9,892 nt of DNA from Verrucomicrobiia bacterium (GTDB taxonomy: Bacteria; Verrucomicrobiota; Verrucomicrobiae; Limisphaerales; JAKPVM01): NCBI GenBank assembly GCA_026417275.1, contig JAOADO010000045.1, forward strand, positions 1-9,892. Direction: 5' to 3'. Each line of letters starts with the position of its first letter. Position 1 is the stretch's first letter. Both the position numbers and the translations under genes were made by a program. Below are positions 1 through 5,547 of this stretch, piece after piece. The notes under the pieces are model-generated. The model worked only from the letters and a program-made list of their open reading frames with translations. It did not search any database and was not told the DNA's origin.

Positions 1-19
1 AGATGTGTATAAGAGACAG
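1..19. other. Tn5/Nextera mosaic-end adapter remnant (artefact)
   Basis: The first 19 bases are identical to the 19-base Tn5 mosaic end used in tagmentation libraries. This is a library-preparation remnant at a contig end, not part of the genome. Genomic sequence starts at about base 20. Any reading frame extended through these bases is meaningless. Confidence 0.96.
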
Positions 20-21
20 CT

Positions 22-1350
22 ATAGTATTCGCGCTTTTTGTGTTCGGGGTGGCGATTTATTATGCACGGATGCGTTCTGGCAGTTTAATAAGAGAACAAA
101 TTATAAATCGGGATGCTTCGGTTTTGTATTCGGCAATATGTCTGATGCGAGATGAGTCTGCCGAGGGTGGGATGCTTGATATTGATTCGAATGCCGGGCA
201 AATGGAGCTTGTGTTAAAGATTTCGAATTTACGAGGTGTTATAGGAGTGCGGTTGTTTGATATAAACGGCAAATTTGTGAATGGACTGCCTGTAAGTATC
301 AGGGAGGGGAGCCTGGAGGTAGCGGAGTGCAATTATCTAAAATTGTTGGTTCCTTGCGCCAGGTATCATGATTCAATGAAATTAAGCGATTTATTTTATT
401 TTTCTCAGGGTGATGATGGGAAAAACAAAATGAGGATTTCTGTTCTTGAGATTAATATCCCTTTGCATAAAAAGAATGATTCAAATCTGCTTGCGATTGC
501 GCAGTTTTTCATTGAAGGGGAAACGGTGGAGAATGAGTTTGCGATTCTGGACAGAAATCTCAATAGACAGGCGTTAATAACGTTTTTGGTGGGCGCGGTG
601 TTGATTGTAGCAGGACTCGGTTTTGCGTTTTTGAAATTGTACAAACGAACGCTGGATTTGCAAAGGGCAAACCGTGAGCTTGCGCTTGCGGCGCGCACTT
701 CTGCGCTTGGTGCAATTGCGGCAAATTTGTTGCATGGGCTGAAGAATCCCATAGCTGGACTCCAGTTGTTTGCTACAGATAAAGCCGCCAATGGCGGGGA
801 TTCTTCGGATGAGGATTGGCAGGAGGTAATGAAGTCTATCCAAAAGATGAGGACAATGATTAATGAAGTTTCAACTTTTATAAAGGAGGAGTCGGGGATA
901 ACCGATATTGAATTGAGCGCCGAGGAGATTGCCGAGATGGTCTTGAGCAAAACTGCTCCGCGTGCAAAGGAAATGGGGGTTAATTTAAGTGCCGAAAATA
1001 ATTGTAAAGGGGTTAATTTGCCAGGACGCGTCGCAAATCTGATTTCGATAATTCTTGTAAATTTGATTGAAAATGCGATTGAAGCGACTCCGCCTGGACA
1101 TGGGGTGAGATTGCTTTGTTCTATAAATGGGGGCGGTGTATTAATGTTTCAGGTTATAGACGAAGGGTGTGGATTGTCGGCAACGATTGCTGAGAATCCT
1201 TTTATGCCGCGCTATTCAAGTAAACCTGGCGGGTGCGGGATTGGTCTTGCAATTTCAAAACAACTGGCGAATCACATCGGGGCAAATTTGCAATTAAAAT
1301 GGACAAAACCAGGGGGTACATGTTTTGAGTTGAGTCTTCCAATAAAATAA
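22..1350 (+). CDS. Membrane sensor histidine kinase, 5'-truncated
   Basis: This is a two-component sensor kinase that would autophosphorylate on His and pass the phosphate to a response regulator. The frame is open from the adapter junction and begins inside a hydrophobic segment (AIVFALFVFGVAIYY), so the true start and part of the first membrane helix are missing. The first in-window start-like codon is a GTG at 40; residue numbers count from it. Residues about 11-177 form a probable extracytoplasmic sensor region of no family I recognise. Residues about 178-200 are a second membrane helix, followed by a short linker. The phosphoacceptor box holds H232 (LLHGLKNP). The ATPase domain shows an N box with N341 and N345 (NLIENAIEA), a G1 box with D374 (DEGCG) and a G2 box at 397-403 (GGCGIGL). 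No response regulator is in the window; it may lie upstream of the contig end. The stimulus is unknown. Confidence 0.93.
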   Translation: MVFALFVFGVAIYYARMRSGSLIREQIINRDASVLYSAICLMRDESAEGGMLDIDSNAGQMELVLKISNLRGVIGVRLFDINGKFVNGLPVSIREGSLEVAECNYLKLLVPCARYHDSMKLSDLFYFSQGDDGKNKMRISVLEINIPLHKKNDSNLLAIAQFFIEGETVENEFAILDRNLNRQALITFLVGAVLIVAGLGFAFLKLYKRTLDLQRANRELALAARTSALGAIAANLLHGLKNPIAGLQLFATDKAANGGDSSDEDWQEVMKSIQKMRTMINEVSTFIKEESGITDIELSAEEIAEMVLSKTAPRAKEMGVNLSAENNCKGVNLPGRVANLISIILVNLIENAIEATPPGHGVRLLCSINGGGVLMFQVIDEGCGLSATIAENPFMPRYSSKPGGCGIGLAISKQLANHIGANLQLKWTKPGGTCFELSLPIK

Positions 1351-1354
1351 TAAA

Positions 1355-1390
1355 CGGGTTGCAAAAGATGTTTTTGCAACCCGCTTTTGA
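1355..1390. terminator. Bidirectional intrinsic terminator between convergent genes
   Basis: There is a perfect 12-bp inverted repeat: cgggttgcaaaa at 1355-1366 and its complement at 1372-1383, with a 5-base loop. It starts 4 bases after the kinase stop codon. The plus-strand transcript then reads CTTTTGATTT. Read on the minus strand, the hairpin is followed by a T-rich run (the complement of 1341-1354). It can therefore end both the kinase transcript and the rplI-end of the housekeeping cluster. Confidence 0.85.
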
Positions 1391-1411
1391 TTTAAAGACG
1401 CAAGGTTGAGT

Positions 1412-1954
1412 TTACTTGTTTTTTTCTGATTTTTGCGGTTTGTCCGTTTTTTGCTGGGCGGCTTCTTGCGGCTGAGCAGGAGTGAGTTCCGGCAATGGAG
1501 TTGAACTTTCGACGTGCACTTTAAGCGTTGTTTTTACTTCTGGATGAAGATTGATTTCGACTTCGTAGTCGCCTAATGCGCGTATGGGTTTTTCGAGGAT
1601 GATTTTCTTTTTGTCCAACGAGATGTCGAACTGTGTGCGGAGGTTGTCGGCTATTGTGCCGCCAGTAACCGTTCCGAACATTTTTCCTTCTTCGCCGGTT
1701 TTTACTTTAATAATACAGACGAGTTGAGAAAGAACCTTGGCGAGTTCTTTCATTGTGTTAAGTTCATGAGCTTCGCGTTCGGCTCGTCTCTTTTTGAGGG
1801 CTTCGATTCTCTTTTTGTTTGCCTGTGTCAATGGGATTGCCAGCCCGTAAGGGAAAAGATAATTACGGGCATACCCTGCCGCCACAGTCACCTGGTCAGA
1901 CTCTGCGCCAAGTCCGACTATGTTACTTGTCAATATAACGTCTATCTTTGCCAT
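1412..1954 (-). CDS. rplI: 50S ribosomal protein L9
   Basis: L9 binds 23S rRNA at the base of the L1 stalk and helps maintain reading-frame fidelity. The N-terminal domain carries the family signature (VGLGAESDQVTVAAGYARNYLFP, given here in two parts: VGLGAESDQVTVAAG, residues about 13-27, then YARNYLFP). A charged linker helix (about residues 41-75) and the C-terminal domain (about 85-150) follow. At 180 residues it is about 30 longer than the common form of about 150; the extra residues are a Pro/Gln/Lys-rich tail ending in KSEKNK. It is the last gene of the minus-strand cluster, 28 bases after ssb. No Shine-Dalgarno site precedes the ATG. A TATAAT (minus strand, 1975-1980) lies in the gap, but I see no matching -35. 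The terminator at 1355-1383 lies 29 bases past the stop codon. Confidence 0.97.
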   Translation of the reverse strand: MAKIDVILTSNIVGLGAESDQVTVAAGYARNYLFPYGLAIPLTQANKKRIEALKKRRAEREAHELNTMKELAKVLSQLVCIIKVKTGEEGKMFGTVTGGTIADNLRTQFDISLDKKKIILEKPIRALGDYEVEINLHPEVKTTLKVHVESSTPLPELTPAQPQEAAQQKTDKPQKSEKNK

Positions 1955-1982
1955 ATATTTACAATTGGATGATTATTATAGT

Positions 1983-2450
1983 TTAAAAAGGAACATCATC
2001 TTCCTCCGGAGGCGGTTCAGCCACCCGATTTGCCGCGGGGTTAACATGGTTAATTGTATTGTTAACTTCCGCTCCGCTTGCTTCTGGTTCGATTGGTTCG
2101 ACAACGCCTTCTCTTTGTGCTGGTCCAACGAACCTGAAATTCTCAAGGTCTACTCTTAATATAGAGCGTTTCTGATTTGTCTGTTTATCTTCCCATGTGT
2201 GTTGACGCAATCTGCCTTCTATGAGGATTGGGTTTCCTTTTCTAAGGTGTTTTGCAATGAGTTCTGCCTGGCTTCCAAAAGCGTCAACGTCTATAAAAGT
2301 GGTTTCTTCTCGGAGTTCTCCAGTCTCAGCCTTCCAGCGGCGATTTACTGCCACAGTAATTCGAGTTACGGGCATACCCTTTGGCGTATAACGCAGTTCA
2401 GGGTCTCGCGTAATGTTGCCCATAAGAATTACTTTATTAAAACTCGCCAT
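1983..2450 (-). CDS. ssb: Single-stranded DNA-binding protein
   Basis: SSB coats single-stranded DNA during replication, repair and recombination and recruits partner proteins through its C-terminal tip. Residues 1 to about 112 form the OB fold: it starts MASFNKVILMGNITRDPELR and includes W39 in the NRRWK strand and a TFIDVDAFG segment. A Pro/Asn/Glu-rich linker follows. The last seven residues, EEDDVPF, match the usual acidic DDDIPF partner-binding tip, so the protein looks intact at 155 residues. It lies 39 bases after rpsF. No Shine-Dalgarno site is visible before the ATG. In many bacteria rpsR follows ssb; here rplI follows directly. Confidence 0.97.
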   Translation of the reverse strand: MASFNKVILMGNITRDPELRYTPKGMPVTRITVAVNRRWKAETGELREETTFIDVDAFGSQAELIAKHLRKGNPILIEGRLRQHTWEDKQTNQKRSILRVDLENFRFVGPAQREGVVEPIEPEASGAEVNNTINHVNPAANRVAEPPPEEDDVPF

Positions 2451-2489
2451 GGCAGTTTCTTATATTGTCGGTTTAAAACTGTCCTGATT

Positions 2490-2819
2490 TTAGGCGACAG
2501 TTTCAGCCGGTTTTGTTTGTTGGGCGGTTTTTTGCGGCGCCACGCTAAACATCACTCTAAATATTTCTTCTTTGAGTGCAAATTTGGCTCTCAGTTGTTC
2601 TATTACGGATGGGGCGCATGTGAAAATAAGGTTCACGTAATAACCGCTTGTTGTTTTTTTGTTTTTGGCGCGGGCAAAAGTGTGTCTGTCAAGTTTTTGA
2701 ACAGTTTCAACTTTGCCGCCAAGCGCGACAATTTCTTTGGCGATGTTATCTATCGCCTCTTTAATTTCTTCTTCCTTATTAGGAACGTTTAGTATAAACA
2801 GTCCTTCGTATTTTTTCAC
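2490..2819 (-). CDS. rpsF: 30S ribosomal protein S6
   Basis: S6 sits on the platform of the small subunit and normally binds as a pair with S18. The N-terminus (YEGLFIL) and the GYYVNLIFTCAPSVIEQL strand-helix region match the S6 ferredoxin-like fold. The 109-residue length is normal for the family. The start is a GTG, chosen because the S6 N-terminus begins there and because a GAGG ribosome-binding site lies 6 bases upstream, the only clear Shine-Dalgarno motif in this cluster. The pth stop codon is only 20 bases upstream, so the two genes are probably co-transcribed. There is no room for the S6:S18 leader structure known upstream of rpsF in many bacteria. Confidence 0.96.
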   Translation of the reverse strand: MKKYEGLFILNVPNKEEEIKEAIDNIAKEIVALGGKVETVQKLDRHTFARAKNKKTTSGYYVNLIFTCAPSVIEQLRAKFALKEEIFRVMFSVAPQKTAQQTKPAETVA

Positions 2820-2839
2820 GGCTAACCTCTGCTAATTTT

Positions 2840-3439
2840 CTATTCCTGTTTCTGGCAGGTAACCTGCCCATTAAATTTATTCATTGCTTTTTCAATACCG
2901 TCAAACAACCAAGTTTGAATTTGTTTAACGGCATTTTCAAGCGTTAAATCTAAAACTTTCATTTCGTCCTTGTTAAATTTGCCAAGGACATGATTTGTAA
3001 TCTGGCGCGGTGAGTTTGGTTCGCGTCCTATGCCAATCCGCAACCGCGCGTAATCTCTGCTCCCGAGCATTGTTTCAATGGAATCAAGCCCATGATGTCC
3101 GCCGGAACTTCCTTTTGGACGCATCCGCAGACATCCTAAAGGAAGGTCCGCATCGTCTGCCACCACGAGCAGATTTTTTAGGTCAATGCGGTAATAATTT
3201 ACAATAGGGACAACCGCTTTTCCACTTAAATTCATATAAGTTTGTGGGCAACAGAGTATAACTCGTTTGCCCTGCGGTTTTACAAGCGCAATTCTGGAGC
3301 AGAACTGTTTTTCTAATGTCCACTGCGCCTGCCATAAATTTCCGAGCCGTTCCAGCACCATAAACCCGGCGTTGTGCCTTGTGCTGGCGTATTCTTCGCC
3401 CGGATTCCCCAACCCCGCAATGAGGTATATAGTTTCCAT
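2840..3439 (-). CDS. pth: Peptidyl-tRNA hydrolase
   Basis: Pth cleaves peptidyl-tRNA released from stalled ribosomes, recycling the tRNA. The 199-residue length is usual for bacterial Pth. Visible motifs are GLGNPG (9-14), catalytic H22 in TRHNAGF, N70 in PQTYMNLSG, D95 in the DDADLP loop, and RLRIGIGR. These align with E. coli H20, N68 and D93 at a constant offset of 2. The position of E. coli N114 is H116 here (GGHHGL instead of GGHNGL), a substitution next to the tRNA-binding and active-site region. The gene follows rplY after a 122-base spacer holding two stem-loops and precedes rpsF by 20 bases. The ATG has no Shine-Dalgarno site; the bases before it read CTTTCCCGTAA on the coding strand. 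Confidence 0.97.
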   Translation of the reverse strand: METIYLIAGLGNPGEEYASTRHNAGFMVLERLGNLWQAQWTLEKQFCSRIALVKPQGKRVILCCPQTYMNLSGKAVVPIVNYYRIDLKNLLVVADDADLPLGCLRMRPKGSSGGHHGLDSIETMLGSRDYARLRIGIGREPNSPRQITNHVLGKFNKDEMKVLDLTLENAVKQIQTWLFDGIEKAMNKFNGQVTCQKQE

Positions 3440-3450
3440 TTACGGGAAAG

Positions 3451-3477
3451 CCTTTGCGTTTTTTTATCACGCAAAGG
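3451..3477 (-). other. Stem-loop just upstream of pth start
   Basis: A perfect 9-bp inverted repeat (cctttgcgt at 3451-3459, acgcaaagg at 3469-3477) has a 9-base loop. In the minus-strand transcript its 3' arm ends 11 bases before the pth ATG, where a ribosome would load. No U-run follows it on the minus strand, so it is not a typical terminator. It could influence pth translation or mRNA processing; that is inference. Confidence 0.5.
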
Positions 3478-3526
3478 TCTTTCACAATTTTAAAATCGGT
3501 CAACCAGCGCTTTTTTAAATATCTTA

Positions 3527-3552
3527 CCTGGAAGTCTTTAATGACTTCCGGG
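3527..3552 (-). other. Stem-loop after the rplY stop codon
   Basis: Arms ggaagtc (3530-3536) and gacttcc (3543-3549) pair perfectly around a 6-base loop. Two more GC pairs (3527-3528 with 3551-3552) lie beyond one mismatch. It begins about 10 bases past the rplY stop. The minus-strand sequence after it (TAAGATATTTAAAAAAG) has no proper U-tract, so it may be a weak or partial terminator, or a 3' stabilising structure between rplY and pth. Confidence 0.45.
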
Positions 3553-3561
3553 GTATTATTG

Positions 3562-4299
3562 TTATTTCTTCTTTTCCGCGGCTTTTTCAGCCGGTTTTTC
3601 CGCGGCTTTTTCTTTTGCCGGAGCGGCTTTTTCTTCAGCACCGGCTTCTTCTTTCTTCTCCTTGATCATTTCGACCTGGTCTGCGGCGACAGGAGCGGTG
3701 GCGGCTTCAAGGGCGGCTTTTTCTTGTTCTTCAGTTATTGGAGCCGCGACAGCCACAACAACTACGGATTTTTCGCCGAGTATTTCAACGCCTTGCGGCG
3801 GTTGTATGTCGCCAATATGTATTGCTTTGCCAACTTCCAAGTTTGAAACGTCAATTGTGATAAATTCTGGAATATCTTTTGGCAAACAACGAACTTTGAC
3901 ACGGTGTAAAACGTGTTCAAGGATGCCACCGCCTGTTTTTACGCCGACGGCTTCGCCGACGGTTTCAATCGGAACAACGACTGTAACCTTTTCGGTTTCA
4001 GAGACTTCGTTAAAATCTACATGAAGAATTTTGCGCGTTAGTGGATGGTGCTGAACTTCTTTAACAAGAACAAGCCGTTTTGGATTTTGGTCGCCTTCGA
4101 TATGAAGGTCTACCAGAATGTTTTCTGAAGCCGAATGGTGAACGAGGTCTTCAATTTCCTTGCTGTTGACTTCAAGGTTTTGTGGTTTGATGTGACGTCC
4201 GTAAATGATAGCCGGGACGCGACCCTGGGTGTAGATTTTCTTTACACCGTTGCGTTTCACCAGTGTTCGTGGATAAGCTTTTAACTCTACCGATTTCAT
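3562..4299 (-). CDS. rplY: 50S ribosomal protein L25/general stress protein Ctc
   Basis: This protein binds 5S rRNA in the large subunit. It is the long Ctc/TL5 form. The N-terminal L25 domain (about 1-95) includes GRVPAIIYG and the HHPLTRKILHVDF segment. A TL5-type beta domain (about 100-190) includes PIETVGEAVGVKTGGG and the IEFIT-like stretch PEFITIDVSNLEVG. Residues from about 195 form an Ala/Glu/Lys-rich low-complexity tail ending in EKKK. Total length is 245, somewhat longer than common Ctc proteins because of the tail. It lies between prs and pth, the order known from many bacteria. The ATG is preceded by GGAAAAAAA, a weak Shine-Dalgarno match. A TATAAT lies 36 bases upstream of the start. 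Confidence 0.96.
   Translation of the reverse strand: MKSVELKAYPRTLVKRNGVKKIYTQGRVPAIIYGRHIKPQNLEVNSKEIEDLVHHSASENILVDLHIEGDQNPKRLVLVKEVQHHPLTRKILHVDFNEVSETEKVTVVVPIETVGEAVGVKTGGGILEHVLHRVKVRCLPKDIPEFITIDVSNLEVGKAIHIGDIQPPQGVEILGEKSVVVVAVAAPITEEQEKAALEAATAPVAADQVEMIKEKKEEAGAEEKAAPAKEKAAEKPAEKAAEKKK
3578..3633. repeat. Short direct repeats encoding the L25 Ala-Lys tail
   Basis: The 11-mer gcggctttttc occurs three times, at 3578-3588, 3602-3612 and 3623-3633. On the coding strand this gives the repeated EKAA units of the low-complexity tail. Such tracts change length easily by slippage. It is part of rplY, not an independent element. Confidence 0.8.
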
Positions 4300-4335
4300 T
4301 TTTTTTCCATTGATCCGTTCAAAGTTAGCAAACAG

Positions 4336-4341
4336 ATTATA
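4336..4341 (-). promoter_or_regulatory. Possible -10 box for rplY
   Basis: The minus strand reads a perfect TATAAT in the 83-base prs-rplY gap, which would give a leader of about 30 bases. I see no good -35 at 16-18 bases (the hexamer at a 17-base spacing is AATATT). In an AT-rich gap this may be chance; rplY may instead be read through from prs. Confidence 0.3.
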
Positions 4342-4382
4342 AATTGATACAGACTTTTAATATTGCACACAATAAAAATTTT

Positions 4383-5327
4383 TCAACCTATTCTTACACC
4401 ATTGTAAACAAAAAGCGATGATACGGACATATTGCATTCAATCCGCCGTATCGCTTCAGCCAATAAATTCGCAACTGAAAGCGTTGTAATTTTAACGCCT
4501 TCAATGGGCGGACGATATACAGTATCAGTTGTAATGAGTTCGTCAATACAAGAATTTTTTAATCTTTTAATTGCGGTTTCGTTCAAGATGGCATGGGAGA
4601 CGCATGCATAGATAGTTTTTGCGCCGCTTTGGCGGAGGAATTCCGCGGCTTTAACGAGGGTGCCGGCTGTTTCTGTAAGGTCGTCAACGATTAACACATT
4701 TTTGCCTGAGATGTTGCCGACAACAGATATAGGTTCTACTTCGGTGGGGCTTACTCTTTTTTTAACAACAATTGCCAGTTCACCTCCGAGTACTTGAGCA
4801 TAGGCATTAGCCATTTTAACGCCGCCAACATCGGGGCTCACCACCGCAAGGTCCGGTATCTTTTTGGCGAGCAGATATTCGTACATTACTGGGGCGGCAT
4901 ACAGATGATCTACCGGGATGTCGAAAAAGCCCATGATTTGCTGGGCGTGCAGGTCCATGGTTAAAACACGGTTTGCGCCAGCCGCAACCAACAGGTTTGC
5001 CATCAGTTTAGCAGTTATTGGAACACGTGGCTGGTCTTTTCTGTCCTGTCGCGCGTAACCATAAAACGGGATAACAGCCGTAATGCGCGAAGCGCTTGCC
5101 CGCCGCAAGGCATCTATCATAATAAACAATTCCATGTAGTTGTGGTTTGTCGGTGGGCTTGTGGATTGCAAAACGAAGACATCTTCTCCGCGCACGTTTT
5201 CTTCAATTTTAACAAATGTCTCGCCGTCGGGAAACGCGCTTACAACGCATTTACCGAGCGATACATTTATTGATTTACAGATTGCCTCGGCAAGAGGCTT
5301 GTTCGAATTTCCGCTAAAGATTTTCAC
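4383..5327 (-). CDS. prs: Ribose-phosphate pyrophosphokinase (PRPP synthetase)
   Basis: The enzyme makes PRPP from ribose 5-phosphate and ATP for purine, pyrimidine, His, Trp and NAD synthesis. The 314-residue length is standard. Visible elements are the FPDGE loop (32-36), IPFYGYARQDRK at 86-97 with the ATP-contacting R93/Q94/D95/R96, D125/H127 in MDLHAQQ, SPDVGG (164-169), the catalytic K190/R191 pair, and the PRPP loop VDDLTETAGT (214-223), where Leu-Thr-Glu replaces the more usual Met-Ile/Val-Asp. The start is a GTG that places the family N-terminus MKIFSGN at residue 1. No ATG lies in frame between it and the upstream stop, and no Shine-Dalgarno site is visible. It is the first gene of the minus-strand cluster and is divergent from the fucosidase gene. 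Confidence 0.97.
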   Translation of the reverse strand: MKIFSGNSNKPLAEAICKSINVSLGKCVVSAFPDGETFVKIEENVRGEDVFVLQSTSPPTNHNYMELFIMIDALRRASASRITAVIPFYGYARQDRKDQPRVPITAKLMANLLVAAGANRVLTMDLHAQQIMGFFDIPVDHLYAAPVMYEYLLAKKIPDLAVVSPDVGGVKMANAYAQVLGGELAIVVKKRVSPTEVEPISVVGNISGKNVLIVDDLTETAGTLVKAAEFLRQSGAKTIYACVSHAILNETAIKRLKNSCIDELITTDTVYRPPIEGVKITTLSVANLLAEAIRRIECNMSVSSLFVYNGVRIG

Positions 5328-5487
5328 ATTCTTAGCCCAAGCAAGATTATTTAAAACGAATCCTTAAAGCTATATTTTGGGGCAGTAAAAGCCGCCGTAT
5401 TCAAAAAACGAAAAACTTTATCCTTAACTTTTCAGTTAAGCACAACCATTTTATTTTTTAGATAGAGGATAGTTTAGCACCAGTTTT

Positions 5488-5504
5488 TTTTACTTCAAGT
5501 AAAA
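5488..5504. promoter_or_regulatory. 17-base palindrome, candidate operator
   Basis: The arms ttttactt and aagtaaaa are perfect complements around a single central C. The palindrome ends 8 bases before the -35 box of the fucosidase promoter and lies in the divergent prs-fucosidase gap. Its symmetry fits a binding site for a dimeric regulator. An alternative is a weak AT-only hairpin followed by a T8 run (5507-5514 region). No regulator gene is in the window. Confidence 0.4.
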
Positions 5505-5512
5505 TGTTTTTT

Positions 5513-5541
5513 TTGGAATCGAAGCGGTAATGTCTTATAAT
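5513..5541 (+). promoter_or_regulatory. Sigma70-type promoter of the fucosidase gene
   Basis: TTGGAA (5513-5518, four of six consensus bases), a spacer of exactly 17 bases, then a perfect TATAAT (5536-5541). Transcription would start near 5548, which is the A of an ATG in the fucosidase frame. This points to a leaderless transcript. Confidence 0.65.
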
Positions 5542-5547
5542 CCAATT

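Noticed and set aside
405..950. Long minus-strand open frame opposite the histidine kinase
   Set aside because: It is a shadow of a gene with clear kinase motifs. Its own translation is Ser/Ile-rich with no recognisable domain.
3183..3641. Minus-strand frame bridging rplY and pth, starting with a Lys/Arg-rich stretch
   Set aside because: It overlaps both real genes in another frame. The basic start is the L25 Ala-Lys tail read out of frame.
5328..5500. Promoter for prs on the minus strand
   Set aside because: TTGAAG-N16-TAAACT matches only moderately and would give a leader of about 140 bases. No other pair is convincing, so it is not listed as a feature.
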